This document shows positions 8,903 through 19,357 of a stretch of 46,604 nucleotides of DNA, piece after piece. Position 1 is the stretch's first letter. Every line of letters begins with the position of its first letter. A program made the position numbers and the translations under genes. The DNA lies in the NCBI RefSeq assembly GCF_000308795.1, contig NZ_BAGK01000095.1:1-46604 (forward strand), in the 5' to 3' direction. The DNA is from Nocardia thailandica NBRC 100428. Lineage in GTDB: Bacteria; Actinomycetota; Actinomycetes; Mycobacteriales; Mycobacteriaceae. The notes beneath the pieces are model-generated. The model did no database searches. It had not been told where the DNA came from and saw nothing but the letters and a program-made list of their open reading frames with translations.

Positions 8903-8943
8903 CCGGGTGCCGCGCGACCGACGAGGTCTCGCGCGGCACCCGG
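8903..8943. terminator. Perfect 15-bp hairpin between convergent genes
   Basis: The arms 8903-8917 (CCGGGTGCCGCGCGA) and 8929-8943 are exact complements around an 11-nt loop. It sits between the GTPase gene and the oppositely oriented lipase gene and can serve both. Confidence 0.8.
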
Positions 8944-8952
8944 CCGATCCGA

Positions 8953-10341
8953 TCAGCGGCCCGCGCCCAGCGGGGTGCCGAAGAGAGTGGCGAACTTGGC
9001 GGCGAGGGTGTCGCCGAGGAAGCCCAGTTCACCCGGAGTGCCGAGCATGGTGCCCGCATCGGAGGTCGAACATCCGGGAGCGGCGGGCTTGCCGTCGAGC
9101 CGGTCGCGCAGCCACAGCAGCGCGGCGGGGCCGCCGACGACCTCGGCGACGATGTGCTCGCTGGCGTGGTCACGGGTGTAGGTGACCGAGGCGTTCGGGT
9201 CCCGGCAGTAGGTGTCGACCAGCGCGTTCGTGGAGTGCAGCGGCAGGATCTCGTCCCAGGCCGAGTGCCAGACGAACATCGGCATGTCCGGGACGGACTT
9301 GCCCATGCGGGTGTCGGCCAGCATGGCGGCCACGGGTGCGTCGTCGAGCGGGTCGCCGTCGGAGCCGATCATGCCCGTGAGGTTCAGGAACGGCAGCAGC
9401 GCGGACTGGTACTGGACGCACAGCGGCGTCTTCACGGCGCGCAGCGTCTTGCCCACCGGGTCGAGCCGCTGCTCCAGATAGGCGGCGAAATCCGGGTATT
9501 CGCGGGTGAGGCCGAGCACGGCGGCGAAGACCAGGCCGGAGGTCAGCTGGTTGTTCGCCATGCGCAGCGCGGCGCCGAGATCCGCGCCGACGCCGCCCTC
9601 CGCCGCGCCGACGATGTTCAGCTCGGGCGCGTAGGTGGCCTTCAGCTCGGCGGCGTGGCCGGTGGCGATGGAACCGCCGGAATAGCCGTAGAGCCCCACC
9701 CGGCCCGCCTCGCCGACGCCGAGCGGCGCGAAGTGGGTGGCGGCGCGGATGCCGTCGAGGGTGATCCGCCCGGCCAGCGGGCCGGCCGCGTACGCCGAGT
9801 CCGGGCCCTGGTGATCGGGGACGACGACCGCCCAGCCCTGCGCCAGCGCGGCCTGGGCGAACAGGAACTCGGCGGGCACGACGATCTGTCCCGCGAGCGA
9901 GGCCACCGACAGGTGCTGCAGCGCGTAGGAGGGCGCGCAGTAGCCCGCCGTCGAGTCCTCGGCCAGCTGCACCGACAGCAGCTTGCGCGGCTCGGGGGAC
10001 TGCCCGCGCGGCTTGATCAGCGTGGCGACCGCCGGGATGGCCTCGTCGCGGCTGTTGTTCGAGCGATAGGACACCTGCCAGGCGTCCACGTCGACGGGCA
10101 GCAGGCCGAAGTCGGCGATCCGCACCTCGCGCACGGCGAGGATCTCGCCGGGCGCGGCCGCGGCGACCACGTCGGCGGCCGGGCGATAGAACGCGGCGTC
10201 CAGCTCCGGCGGCAGCGGGACGACCGGCGCGGGCGCGACCGCCGCCGGCTCGGCCGTCACCGGCGCGGCCAGCGTCGCCGACGCCACGGCGAGCGCCCCG
10301 GCCAGCAGGGCCGCCCAACGTAGAACGGGGGAAGTTCTCAT
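8953..10341 (-). CDS. Secreted lipase of the LIP family (secretory lipase)
   Basis: A 462-aa exported alpha/beta hydrolase. The N-terminus is a Sec signal peptide: MRTSPVLRW, then a hydrophobic core (AALLAGALAVASATLAA), with cleavage likely near residue 32. The catalytic Ser is in GYSGGS, the acid is probably in WHSAWDEILP and the His in DHASEHI. Length and pattern match the secretory lipase (LIP) family found in mycolic-acid actinobacteria, which act on triacylglycerol and other esters outside the membrane. ATG 10341 is chosen over the ATG 21 bases upstream because GAGGACT (10348-10354) sits 6 nt before it, while the upstream ATG lies in the operator. A TetR gene precedes it on the same strand. 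Confidence 0.88.
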   Translation of the reverse strand: MRTSPVLRWAALLAGALAVASATLAAPVTAEPAAVAPAPVVPLPPELDAAFYRPAADVVAAAAPGEILAVREVRIADFGLLPVDVDAWQVSYRSNNSRDEAIPAVATLIKPRGQSPEPRKLLSVQLAEDSTAGYCAPSYALQHLSVASLAGQIVVPAEFLFAQAALAQGWAVVVPDHQGPDSAYAAGPLAGRITLDGIRAATHFAPLGVGEAGRVGLYGYSGGSIATGHAAELKATYAPELNIVGAAEGGVGADLGAALRMANNQLTSGLVFAAVLGLTREYPDFAAYLEQRLDPVGKTLRAVKTPLCVQYQSALLPFLNLTGMIGSDGDPLDDAPVAAMLADTRMGKSVPDMPMFVWHSAWDEILPLHSTNALVDTYCRDPNASVTYTRDHASEHIVAEVVGGPAALLWLRDRLDGKPAAPGCSTSDAGTMLGTPGELGFLGDTLAAKFATLFGTPLGAGR

Positions 10342-10360
10342 GTTCACAGTCCTCGGGTTC

Positions 10361-10382
10361 ATTGAGACGTCTGCGTCTCAAT
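10361..10382. promoter_or_regulatory. Perfect TetR-type operator upstream of the lipase
   Basis: Arms ATTGAGACG (10361-10369) and CGTCTCAAT (10374-10382) are exact reverse complements around TCTG. On the minus strand, TTGCGA (10414-10419) and CATAGT (10390-10395), 18 bp apart, could be the -35 and -10 of the lipase promoter, so the palindrome would cover the transcription start. The adjacent TetR is the likely ligand. Confidence 0.7.
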
Positions 10383-10422
10383 GACGGGTACTATGGCACG
10401 GGTGTGGCGTGGATCGCAATCG

Positions 10423-11058
10423 TCAACCGTCGGTGGGCAGGGTGAGCGCGATGAGCAGCGCGGAGATGATCTCCACCAGCACGTCGGCGGGCGGGCGCGG
10501 GTCCTCCAGGCTCCACAGGTGGACGGCGCCGTTGACCGCGCCGATGAACGCGGCCATGGCCATCCGCCAGCCGCCGGGCGGCGTCCGCACCTCCGGCACG
10601 CTCGCCGCGGCCGCCGCGACGATCTCGCCCCACTGCTCGCGCACCCGCACCCGGTGTTCCTCGACCGCCGGGCTCACCCCGACGATCTCCACGAACGCGA
10701 CCTTGGCGCAGCGGATGTCGTCGGCCACGGCGTGCGCGTAGGCCCGCACCGCGGCCGCGACGAAGGTCCGCAGATCGGTGGAGCCCGCGGCCGCGATGGC
10801 GGCGAGCACCGCGTCGCGCGCCCGGCCCTGCACCGCGTCGTAGACCGCGACCAGCAGCTCCTCCCGGCCGCTGAACTGCTCGTAGAACTGGCGGCGCGAC
10901 AGGCCCGCCGCCGCGCAGACGTCGGTGAGCGAACTGGCGGCATAGGTCTTGTCCGCGAAGACCGTCAGGCCCGCCTCGATGAACAGGGCACGCCGCTCGA
11001 CCTGCCGTTCGGCGACGGAGGTACCGCGGTAGCTGTGTCGGGTGCGGGCCGTACTCAC
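10423..11058 (-). CDS. TetR-family repressor, probably of the lipase
   Basis: A 211-aa TetR regulator. The N-terminal HTH is seen in LTDVCAAAGLSRRQFYEQFSGREELLVAVYDA at about residues 45-76; the C-terminal ligand domain is divergent, as usual. GTG 11058 is preferred to an in-frame GTG at 11079 because its N-terminus (STARTRHSYRG) gives the normal spacing to the HTH, but the SD for either is weak. It is transcribed in the same direction as the lipase, 81 bp upstream, with a perfect palindrome in between. It most likely represses the lipase and releases it with a lipid-derived ligand; the ligand is inferred only from the neighbour. Confidence 0.9.
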   Translation of the reverse strand: MSTARTRHSYRGTSVAERQVERRALFIEAGLTVFADKTYAASSLTDVCAAAGLSRRQFYEQFSGREELLVAVYDAVQGRARDAVLAAIAAAGSTDLRTFVAAAVRAYAHAVADDIRCAKVAFVEIVGVSPAVEEHRVRVREQWGEIVAAAAASVPEVRTPPGGWRMAMAAFIGAVNGAVHLWSLEDPRPPADVLVEIISALLIALTLPTDG

Positions 11059-11180
11059 TCCCGTCAGCCTACTGAACACCCCGGTGCCGGGGCGGCCCGC
11101 GCCCGGACGGTTAACGGAGTCCGCAGGTTCGGAGATCGATCCGGTGTGAGCATCCGGGCAGAGCGCGGCGGCGCGGCGCC

Positions 11181-12296
11181 GTGAGCAGGGTCCTGTTCGT
11201 CGGCATGCCGCTGCTCGGGCACCTGTTCCCGATGCTGCCGCTGGCGGGACTGCTGCGCGCGCGGGGGCACACGGTCGCGGTGGCGACCGGCGCGGGCCCG
11301 TGCGCGGTGCTCGGCCGTGACCTGCCCGTGCTGGAGGTGGGGCCCCCGATCGACCACGTGCGCGCCGCCCTGCGCGGGCTCGCCGCGCACCCGGTGCTCG
11401 CGGTGCGCTCCGCGCGCGGGATGGCCGACGCGCGCGGCGGCGCGCACGTCTTCGCCGTCACCAACCGGCCCCTGCTCGCCCCGCTCACCCGCGCCGCGTC
11501 CGCGTTCGCGCCGGACGTGATCGTGCACGAGCCCTTCGCCGCGGCGGCCGCGATCGTCGCCGAGCGGCTCGGCGTGCCGACGGTGCTGCACAACATCGCC
11601 TTCGACGACGCGCGCGAGATCCGCCGGGAACTGCTCGCCGTGCTCGGGCACCCGGATCTCCCGGAGCCGGAGACGATCTCGGTCGCGCCGCCGTCGATGG
11701 TCGGCGTCCCCGGGCTGCCGATGCGGTTCACCCCGTACGCGCTACCGGGGGACGAGGTACCGGAACCGCTGCGTGCGCCGCCGCGGCGGCCCCGGCTGCT
11801 GGTCACCCGGTCGACCATGCTCGGCGACGGACCCGACGCGATGCTGCGCGCCGTCCTGCGCGCCGCGCCCGGCCTCGACGCCGACATCGTCGTCGTGCGC
11901 CCGAATCGCGCCGTCCAGCGGGCACGACGGCTGCCCCCCAACGTGTCGACGACGGGCTGGCTGCCGCTGACCGAGGCGTTGCGCACCGCCACCGCGCTCG
12001 TCGGTCACGGCGGCGCGGGCTCGGTCTACGCGGCCCTGTGTGCCGGTGTGCCGCAACTGGTCACCCCGGCGCCGGGGGACCGCGCCTGGAACGCGCGCCT
12101 GGTCGCCCGGCGCGGCGCCGGGCTCGCGGTGCCCGCCCGCCGGATCACCGCCGCCCGCCTGCACCGGCTCCTGCACGACCCGCAGCTCGTCCTCGGCGCG
12201 CGGGCGGTCGCCGCCGAGATCGCCGCGATGCCGGATCCGTCGGCCGTGGCCGACCGGCTCTTCCCCGGCGTCGCGGACCGGCCCGCGCCCGGGTGA
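11181..12296 (+). CDS. Glycosyltransferase of the UGT/MGT type (GT1)
   Basis: A 371-aa GT-B glycosyltransferase. The N-terminal acceptor domain begins with VLFVGMPLLGHLFPMLPLAGLLRARGH; the C-terminal donor domain contains HGGAGSVYAALCAGVPQLVTP (about residues 275-295), the nucleotide-sugar-binding signature of UGT/MGT enzymes. Such enzymes glycosylate small hydrophobic acceptors, including macrolides, flavonoids, sterols and lipids. No biosynthetic cluster surrounds it, so a detoxification or lipid role is possible. The GTG 11181 start has only a GC-rich, poorly matching SD. It is divergent from the TetR gene across 122 bp. Confidence 0.85.
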   Translation: MSRVLFVGMPLLGHLFPMLPLAGLLRARGHTVAVATGAGPCAVLGRDLPVLEVGPPIDHVRAALRGLAAHPVLAVRSARGMADARGGAHVFAVTNRPLLAPLTRAASAFAPDVIVHEPFAAAAAIVAERLGVPTVLHNIAFDDAREIRRELLAVLGHPDLPEPETISVAPPSMVGVPGLPMRFTPYALPGDEVPEPLRAPPRRPRLLVTRSTMLGDGPDAMLRAVLRAAPGLDADIVVVRPNRAVQRARRLPPNVSTTGWLPLTEALRTATALVGHGGAGSVYAALCAGVPQLVTPAPGDRAWNARLVARRGAGLAVPARRITAARLHRLLHDPQLVLGARAVAAEIAAMPDPSAVADRLFPGVADRPAPG

Positions 12297-12359
12297 GCAT
12301 GCCCACGTCGGCGAAATCGGCTGGACAACCGGACCCACCCGGCCGGATCATGGTCGGCG

Positions 12360-13511
<1,152 letters not shown>

Positions 13512-13704
13512 GGGGTGCGATCACGGCGATCGGGACCGGCCCGGGGCTCGGTGGGCTCCCGCCGGGTCAGGCCGGCCGGGTGAGCGAAGCGATCGTCAGG
13601 ACGCCGTCTTCGCCGTGTCGGCCATGGATCCGGTCGCTGTGGAGATCACCTGGTCGGATCTGGACCGCGACATCGAATAATCGACCCCCGGTAGGTTCGT
13701 CGGT

Positions 13705-14262
13705 ATGGGCGAGCAGAAGCGGCGCATGCTGGCGGGGGAGCTGTATCGGGACGACGATCCGGAGCTGGTCGCCGAGCGGCGGCGGGCGCAGGGGTTGTGC
13801 GACGCGTTCAACCGGACCGGACCCGAGGAGACCGAGGAGCGCACCGCGCTGCTGCGGGAGCTGCTCGGCAAGCTGGGGGAGGGGTCCTGGATCATGCCCC
13901 GGTTCCAGTGCGACTACGGGCATCTCATCGAGATCGGGTCCAACAGCTTCCTCAACTACGACGCGATCCTGCTCGACTGCGCGCCCATCGTCATCGGCGA
14001 CGACTGCTCGATCGGCCCGCGCGCGCAGCTGCTCACCGCGCTGCATCCGATGACCGATCACGAGGCGCGCAGGCAGCGGTGGGAGAGCGCCGCGCCCATC
14101 CGGATCGGCGACAACGTGTGGTTCGGCGGCGGGGTCATCGTGTGCCCGGGGGTGACGGTCGGCGACGACACCGTGGTCGGCGCGGGCAGCGTGGTCACCC
14201 GCGATCTCCCGGATCGGGTGTTCGCGGCGGGCAATCCGGCGCGGGTGATCCGCGCGCTGTGA
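13705..14262 (+). CDS. Sugar O-acetyltransferase, maltose acetyltransferase-like (left-handed beta helix)
   Basis: A 185-aa hexapeptide-repeat acetyltransferase. An N-terminal Mac domain (MLAGELYRDDDPELVAERRRAQ) is followed by hexapeptide turns (IGDDCSIGPRAQLLT, IGDNVWFGGGVIVCPGVTVGDDTVVGAGSVV). The catalytic His is in LTALHPMTD. The family transfers acetyl from acetyl-CoA to sugars or related hydroxyl groups. ATG 13705 comes soon after TAGGTT, so transcription may be leaderless. The 193 bp before it hold no convincing gene. Confidence 0.9.
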   Translation: MGEQKRRMLAGELYRDDDPELVAERRRAQGLCDAFNRTGPEETEERTALLRELLGKLGEGSWIMPRFQCDYGHLIEIGSNSFLNYDAILLDCAPIVIGDDCSIGPRAQLLTALHPMTDHEARRQRWESAAPIRIGDNVWFGGGVIVCPGVTVGDDTVVGAGSVVTRDLPDRVFAAGNPARVIRAL

Positions 14263-14365
14263 GCGTGGTTGTCGGTGCCCGCCTCTACAGTTCGTCGCGC
14301 ACCGATGAATTCCGCGCGGCCACGCCGTCGGACCCCATGACACACCCCTGCACCGAGGAGACCCC

Positions 14366-14785
14366 ATGAGCACCGGCAAAGACCTCGTCCTCACCCACGT
14401 GGCCGTCCTGGTCGGCGACCAGGAACAGGCGCTGAGCTTCTATCGCGACGTCGTCGGCCTCGAGGTCAGGGCCGACCTGCCCTTCGCGGGCGGCCGCTGG
14501 CTCACCGTCGGCCCGGCCGAGCAGCCCACGCTGGAGCTGCTGCTCGAGGCGCCGGAGATGAACCCCGACCCGGCCGCCCGGCAGGCCGCCCGCGACCGCA
14601 TCGCCGCGGGCGCGATGTCCACGCTCATCTTCGCCACCGAGAACGCCGACGACACCTACGCCCGGCTCGAGGCCGCCGGCGCCACCGGCGCGCAGCCGCC
14701 GACCGACCAGCCCTACGGCGTGCGCGACTGCAGCGTCCGCGACCCCTGGGGCAACCACCTGCGGTTCAGCCAGCCGCTGGGCTGA
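14366..14785 (+). CDS. VOC-superfamily (glyoxalase/bleomycin-resistance-like) protein
   Basis: A 139-aa protein with the paired beta-alpha-beta-beta-beta VOC fold: LTHVAVLVGDQEQALSFYRDVVGLEVR at the N-terminus and DCSVRDPWGNHLRFSQP at the C-terminus. The metal-site positions include His at the first strand (THVAV) and Glu in LELLLE. GAGGAG at 14357-14362 gives a strong ribosome site for ATG 14366. The substrate cannot be told; the neighbours give no pathway. Confidence 0.88.
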   Translation: MSTGKDLVLTHVAVLVGDQEQALSFYRDVVGLEVRADLPFAGGRWLTVGPAEQPTLELLLEAPEMNPDPAARQAARDRIAAGAMSTLIFATENADDTYARLEAAGATGAQPPTDQPYGVRDCSVRDPWGNHLRFSQPLG

Positions 14786-14844
14786 GCCCGCGCCGCGCGC
14801 GTCGCCGGGTCGCGCGGGTGCCGTGACGGCAATACTGTCTTGTC

Positions 14845-17616
14845 ATGAGCCCCACGCGCACCGAGCCCGAACAGGAAGCCACGCGTCCGCTGCGGGAGGA
14901 CATCCGGTTCCTCGGCGGCATCCTGGGCGACACCATCCGCGACCACGAGGGCGAGGAGCTGTTCGACCTGATCGAACGGGTCCGCGTCGAGGCGTTCCGG
15001 GTGCGCCGCGAGGAGGTCGACCGCAGCGCGGTGGCCGACATGCTCGACGGCGTCCCGGTCGAGACCGCCCTGCCGCTGATCCGGGCGTTCAGCTACTTCG
15101 TGCTGCTGGCCAACCTGGCCGAGGACCTGCAGCGCGATCGGCGCCGCGCGGTGCACGTCGGGGCGGGGGAGCCGCCGCAGGACTCCTCGCTCGCCGCGAC
15201 CTACGCCAAGCTCGACGCCGCGGGCCTCGACGGCGGCGTGGTGGCCGAGCTGCTCACCGACGCCCTGGTCTCCCCGGTCATCACCGCCCACCCCACCGAG
15301 ACCCGGCGGCGCACGGTCTTCGACGTGCAGGCCCAGATCACCGACCTCATGCGCGTGCGCCAGCACTACAGCCGCGACGAGCCGGAGTACGCCGAGTCGG
15401 AGCGGGCGATCCGCCGCGAGATCCTGCAGCTGTGGCGCACGGCGCTGATCCGGTTGGCGCGCCTGCGGATCCAGGACGAGATCGCGGTCGGCCTGCGCTA
15501 CTACGACCTCACCCTCTACGACGTCATCCCGGCCATCAACGCCGAAGTCCGTGCGGCCCTGCGTTCCCGGTGGCCGGAGGCCGAGCTGCTGGCGCGCCCG
15601 ATCCTGCGGCCGGGCTCGTGGATCGGCGGCGACCGGGACGGGAACCCCTACGTCACCGCCGATGTCGTGCGGACCGCGGCGACCCAGGCGGCCGGGTACG
15701 CCTTCGATCGCTACCTGCGCGATCTCGTCGACCTGGAGAAGACGCTGTCGCTGTCGGCCCGGCTGGTGCCGGTCACCGACGCCGTGGCACGCCTGGCCGA
15801 GGCGGGCTATCCCGATCCGGCGGTGTTCGCCGACGAACCGTATCGCCGTGCCGCCCACGGCATCCGGGCCCGGCTCAGCGCCACCGCCGTCCGCGCGCTC
15901 GGCGACCTGCCCGAGCACGGCCTGCCCGGCGACGCCGCGCCCTACCCCGATCCGCAGGCCGTCCTGGACGACCTGGACGCGATCGACGCCTCCCTGCGCG
16001 CGGGCGGGGACGCCCTGCTCGCCGACGATCGCCTCGCCGCCCTGCGCCACGCGGTGGAGACCTTCGGCTTCCACCTGCAGGGCCTGGACATGCGCCAGAA
16101 CTCCGAGGTCCACGAGCAGGTGGTCGCCGAGCTGCTCGCCTGGGCGGGGGTGCACGCCGACTACGCGAGCCTGGCCGAGGACGAGCGGGTCGCGCTGCTG
16201 GCCGGGGAGCTGCGCACCCGCAGGCCGCTGCTGGGACCGAACGCGCACCTGAGCGAGCTCGCCGAGAAGGAGCTGGGCGTGCTGCGCGCGGGCAAGCACG
16301 TCATCGACACCTTCGGCGCCGCCGCGGTCCCGAACTACATCATCAGCATGTGCACCTCGGTCAGCGACATGCTCGAGGCCGCGCTGCTGCTGAAGGAGGC
16401 GGGCATCCTCGACCCGGGCGACGCCGACTCCGGCGCGGTCAGCCCGGTCGGCATCGTGCCGCTGTTCGAGACCATCGAGGACCTCGGCGCGGGCGCGGCG
16501 ACCCTGGCCGCCGCGCTGGACGTGCCGGTGTACCGGGATCTGGTCGCCGCGGCCGGGATGCGCCAGGAGGTCATGCTCGGCTACTCCGACTCCAACAAGG
16601 ACGGCGGGTACCTGGCCGCGAACTGGGCGCTGTACCGCGCCGAGCTCGATCTGGTCGAGGTGGCCCGCAAGTCCGGGATCCGGTTGCGGCTGTTCCACGG
16701 TCGCGGCGGCACCGTCGGTCGCGGCGGCGGCCGCAGCTACGACGCCATCCTGGCCCAGCCCGCGGGCGCGGTGCGCGGCTCGCTGCGGCTCACCGAGCAG
16801 GGCGAGGTGATCGCCGCCAAGTACGCCGAACAGCGCGCGGCCCACCGCAACCTGGAATCGCTGATCGCGGGCACGCTGGAGTCGACGCTGCTGGACGTCG
16901 AGGGCCTCGGCGAGGACGCCGAGCCGGCCTACGAACTCCTCGACGAGCTGGCCGCCCGGGCCCGTGCCGCGTACCGGGCGCTGGTGCACGAGACCCCCGG
17001 TTTCGTGCAGTACTTCCGCGAGTCGACCCCGGTGGCCGAGGTCGGCGACCTCAACATCGGCTCCCGGCCCGCCTCGCGCAAGCCGACCAACTCCGTCGCC
17101 GACCTGCGCGCCATCCCGTGGGTGATGGCCTGGAGCCAGGCCAGGGTGATGCTGCCGGGCTGGTACGGCACCGGCACCGCCCTCGGCGACTGGATCGGCG
17201 GCGATCCCGAGCGGCTGGCCCGGCTGACCGATCTCTACCGGCGCTGGCCGTTCTTCCGGACCGTGCTGTCGAACATGGCCCAGGTCATGGCCAAGAGCGA
17301 TCTCGACATCGCCGCCCGCTACGCGGGCCTGGTCGACGACCCGGAGCTGCGGGAGAAGATCTTCGGCATGATCCGCGCCGAGTACGACCGCACGGTGGCG
17401 GTCTACGAGCAGATCACCGGTCATCCCGAGCTGCTCAGCGACAATCCGTCGCTGGCGGAGTCCATCCACAACCGCTTCCCGTACCTGGAGCCGCTCAACC
17501 AGCTCCAGGTCGACCTGCTGCGCAGGCTCCGCGGCGGCGACGACTCCGAGCTGGTGAAGCGGGGCATCCTGCTCACCATGAACGGCCTGGCCACGGCGCT
17601 GCGCAACTCGGGCTAG
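14845..17616 (+). CDS. ppc: Phosphoenolpyruvate carboxylase
   Basis: A 923-aa enzyme that carboxylates PEP with bicarbonate to oxaloacetate, refilling the TCA cycle. All diagnostic motifs are visible: VITAHPTE with catalytic His149, [10 protein letters not shown] (about 261-270), [14 protein letters not shown], the PEP-binding [13 protein letters not shown] with His618, GSRPASRK, and the C-terminal [12 protein letters not shown]. The length is in the usual range. TACTGT at 14833-14838 lies six bases before ATG 14845, which suggests a leaderless transcript. A long hairpin after the stop separates it from the small gene on the other strand. Confidence 0.97.
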   Translation: MSPTRTEPEQEATRPLREDIRFLGGILGDTIRDHEGEELFDLIERVRVEAFRVRREEVDRSAVADMLDGVPVETALPLIRAFSYFVLLANLAEDLQRDRRRAVHVGAGEPPQDSSLAATYAKLDAAGLDGGVVAELLTDALVSPVITAHPTETRRRTVFDVQAQITDLMRVRQHYSRDEPEYAESERAIRREILQLWRTALIRLARLRIQDEIAVGLRYYDLTLYDVIPAINAEVRAALRSRWPEAELLARPILRPGSWIGGDRDGNPYVTADVVRTAATQAAGYAFDRYLRDLVDLEKTLSLSARLVPVTDAVARLAEAGYPDPAVFADEPYRRAAHGIRARLSATAVRALGDLPEHGLPGDAAPYPDPQAVLDDLDAIDASLRAGGDALLADDRLAALRHAVETFGFHLQGLDMRQNSEVHEQVVAELLAWAGVHADYASLAEDERVALLAGELRTRRPLLGPNAHLSELAEKELGVLRAGKHVIDTFGAAAVPNYIISMCTSVSDMLEAALLLKEAGILDPGDADSGAVSPVGIVPLFETIEDLGAGAATLAAALDVPVYRDLVAAAGMRQEVMLGYSDSNKDGGYLAANWALYRAELDLVEVARKSGIRLRLFHGRGGTVGRGGGRSYDAILAQPAGAVRGSLRLTEQGEVIAAKYAEQRAAHRNLESLIAGTLESTLLDVEGLGEDAEPAYELLDELAARARAAYRALVHETPGFVQYFRESTPVAEVGDLNIGSRPASRKPTNSVADLRAIPWVMAWSQARVMLPGWYGTGTALGDWIGGDPERLARLTDLYRRWPFFRTVLSNMAQVMAKSDLDIAARYAGLVDDPELREKIFGMIRAEYDRTVAVYEQITGHPELLSDNPSLAESIHNRFPYLEPLNQLQVDLLRRLRGGDDSELVKRGILLTMNGLATALRNSG

Positions 17617-17641
17617 GCACCCCCGCGCCGGACCCGCCGCC

Positions 17642-17670
17642 CCGGGCGGGAGCGTCACGCTCCCGCCCGG
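17642..17670. terminator. Perfect 13-bp hairpin between ppc and the small secreted protein
   Basis: The arms CCGGGCGGGAGCG (17642-17654) and 17658-17670 are exact complements with a 3-nt loop (TCA). It can end transcription from both converging genes. Confidence 0.8.
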
Positions 17671-17699
17671 CGCGGCGGGCCGGTGGGGTCAGGGCCGGG

Positions 17700-17873
17700 T
17701 CAGAGGCAGACGTTGATGCTGATCGGGCCGACCGGGATGCTGGTGCAGATGGCGACCGAACCGACGATCGGCGTGGCCTCCACCGTGGCGGCGGAGGCGG
17801 TGCCTGCGCCGAGGGCGCCGAGGGTCAGCGCGAGGGCGGTGACGGCGAACGGACGGGCGATTCTGGAAGACAT
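17700..17873 (-). CDS. Small secreted protein, 57 aa, with C-terminal Cys pair
   Basis: A tiny exported protein. Residues 1-28 form a textbook signal peptide: positive MSSRIARP, hydrophobic VTALALTLGALGAG, cleavage motif ASA just before AATVEA. The mature part would be only about 29 residues and carries two cysteines, one in VAICTS and one in the final INVCL, which could form a disulfide. GAGGATG upstream of ATG 17873 gives a good ribosome site. I recall similar short cysteine-ended exported peptides in nocardiae, without known function. It could be a cell-surface or signalling peptide; this is speculation. Confidence 0.75.
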   Translation of the reverse strand: MSSRIARPFAVTALALTLGALGAGTASAATVEATPIVGSVAICTSIPVGPISINVCL

Positions 17874-17972
17874 ACGATCATCATCCTCGGTTGTTCGGGT
17901 GGGTGGCCCCGGGTCGGGACCTCTCCCATCACAACACGTTCGCCGGGTGGTGGCCAGGACTTTCGCCAGAGT

Positions 17973-17980
17973 TTGAAACA
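17973..17980. promoter_or_regulatory. Candidate operator half-site upstream of the PLP enzyme
   Basis: TTGAAACA at 17973-17980, followed by TGA, matches TTGAAACACTGA in front of the TetR gene at 19323-19334. The shared core suggests the same TetR binds both promoters. One 8-bp match could be chance in isolation. Confidence 0.4.
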
Positions 17981-18015
17981 TGACGATTTCTAATGCTGAC
18001 GGACGGAGGAGCGCC

Positions 18016-19293
18016 GTGGACATCGATCGCGACGCCGTCGCGGCCCTCGCGGACACGGTGCTCGGGCCGCACCACAAGGCGGTGCCGCCCTCGGCCTGGG
18101 GACGGACGGTAGGCGAATACCTGGACACCGCACCGGAACTCGCGCACTGGCAGACGCCGGTGCTCACCCTAGACGCGGGCGCGCTGGCGGCCAACACCGC
18201 GCTCATGGCGGACTGGGCCGCCACCGCCGGCCTGCTGCTCGCGCCGCACGGCAAGACCACGATGGCGCCGCGGCTGTGGCGCGACCAGCTCGACGCGGGC
18301 GCCTGGGGGATCACGCTGGCCACGCCGTGGCAGGTGCAGGTCGGCCGCGCGTTCGGGGTGCGGCGGATCCTGCTGGCCAACGCGCCGCTCGACCCCGTCG
18401 GCCTGGCCTGGATCGCCGGTGAGCTCGCCCGCGACCCCGCCTTCGAGTTCTGGTGCTGGGCCGACAGTGTCGCGACCGTCGCCGCGATGGACCGCGTGCT
18501 GGCCGGGTGCCCCGACGGCCCGCCGTTGCGGGTGCTGGTCGAGCTGGGCGGGGCGCGGGGGCGCACGGGCGCGCGCACCCCGGCCGAGGCGCACGCGGTG
18601 GCGGCGGCGATCGGCCGGTCGCCGCGGCTGTGCCTGGCCGGCGTCGGGGGATACGAGGGCGCCCTGGCGCACGATCGCGCGCCGGAGAGCCTGGCCGTCG
18701 TGCGCGGCTTCCTCGACCGCGTGGCCCGGCTGCACGGGGAACTCGCCGACGCGTATCCCGGGCCCGCGCTCGTCTCGGCGGGCGGCAGCGCCTACCCCGA
18801 CCTCGTCGCCGAGGTGCTCGGCGGGCTCGCCGGACCCGGGACCGCGGTGGTGCTGCGCAGCGGCGCCTACCTGGCTCACGACGACGGGTTCTACGCGGCG
18901 ATCTCGCCGCTGGTCGCCCCGGCGCGGGAGCCGGGCCTGCGGCCCGCGCTGCACGCCTGGGCCCGGGTGCTGTCCCGGCCCGAACCCGGCCTGGCGCTGC
19001 TGGACGCCGGCCGCCGCGATCTGCCCTTCGACCTGGGCCTGCCGGTGCCGCAGCGGGCGGACGGCCGGGCCGGGGTCCTGCCCGCCGAGGCCGCGGTGAC
19101 CGCGCTCAACGACCAGCACGCCTTCCTGCGCCTGCCCGGCGCCGCCGCCGCCGACCTGCCGGTGGGCAGCGTGGTGCGGCTGGGGATCTCGCATCCGTGC
19201 ACCGCCTTCGACAAGTGGCGGCTCCTCCCGGTCATCGATTCCGCCGACGCCGTCGGCCCCCGCGTGGTCGACCTGGTGCAGACGTTCTTCTGA
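18016..19293 (+). CDS. D-threonine aldolase / D-serine dehydratase-like PLP enzyme
   Basis: A 425-aa fold-type III PLP enzyme. The N-terminal TIM barrel holds the PLP lysine in PHGKTTMAP; the small C-terminal domain ends with SHPCTAFDKW, whose His and Cys match the metal site of D-serine dehydratase-like and D-threonine aldolase-like proteins. The family cleaves or deaminates D-beta-hydroxy amino acids; the exact substrate is not clear. GTG 18016 is chosen because GGAGGAG (18005-18011) lies just before it; the ATG at 17980 is in the promoter and shares a repressor motif. A TetR, a flavin oxidoreductase and an epimerase follow on the same strand. Confidence 0.85.
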   Translation: MDIDRDAVAALADTVLGPHHKAVPPSAWGRTVGEYLDTAPELAHWQTPVLTLDAGALAANTALMADWAATAGLLLAPHGKTTMAPRLWRDQLDAGAWGITLATPWQVQVGRAFGVRRILLANAPLDPVGLAWIAGELARDPAFEFWCWADSVATVAAMDRVLAGCPDGPPLRVLVELGGARGRTGARTPAEAHAVAAAIGRSPRLCLAGVGGYEGALAHDRAPESLAVVRGFLDRVARLHGELADAYPGPALVSAGGSAYPDLVAEVLGGLAGPGTAVVLRSGAYLAHDDGFYAAISPLVAPAREPGLRPALHAWARVLSRPEPGLALLDAGRRDLPFDLGLPVPQRADGRAGVLPAEAAVTALNDQHAFLRLPGAAAADLPVGSVVRLGISHPCTAFDKWRLLPVIDSADAVGPRVVDLVQTFF

Positions 19294-19309
19294 CCGATTC
19301 CGGGTCAAT

Positions 19310-19340
19310 TTTCAAACAGTGATTGAAACACTGATTGAAA
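19310..19340. promoter_or_regulatory. Operator cluster in front of the TetR gene
   Basis: Overlapping symmetric elements occur in 31 bp: CAGTG-ATTGAAA-CACTG (19317-19333), the inverted pair TTTCAA (19310-19315) and TTGAAA (19323-19328), and a direct repeat TGATTGAAA. The site lies just before the TetR start, so autoregulation is likely. Confidence 0.6.
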
Positions 19341-19357
19341 TCTGGTTCCCTCCCTGT

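Noticed and set aside
13624..13680. A short open frame encoding MDPVAVEITWSDLDRDIE ending in TAA, a stop rare in this window.
   Set aside because: Only 18 codons, no ribosome site and no known family; too short to support as a gene, though a decayed fragment cannot be excluded.
14713..17658. A long open frame on the minus strand opposite ppc (and similar ones opposite many other genes).
   Set aside because: High-GC codon bias opens antisense frames. The translations are low-complexity Arg/Gly/Val/Asp-rich with no motif, while the plus strand has clear, complete families.
17980..17982. ATG as the start of the D-threonine-aldolase-like gene.
   Set aside because: It has no ribosome site and overlaps the shared TTGAAACA motif; GTG 18016 has a strong GGAGGAG in front.
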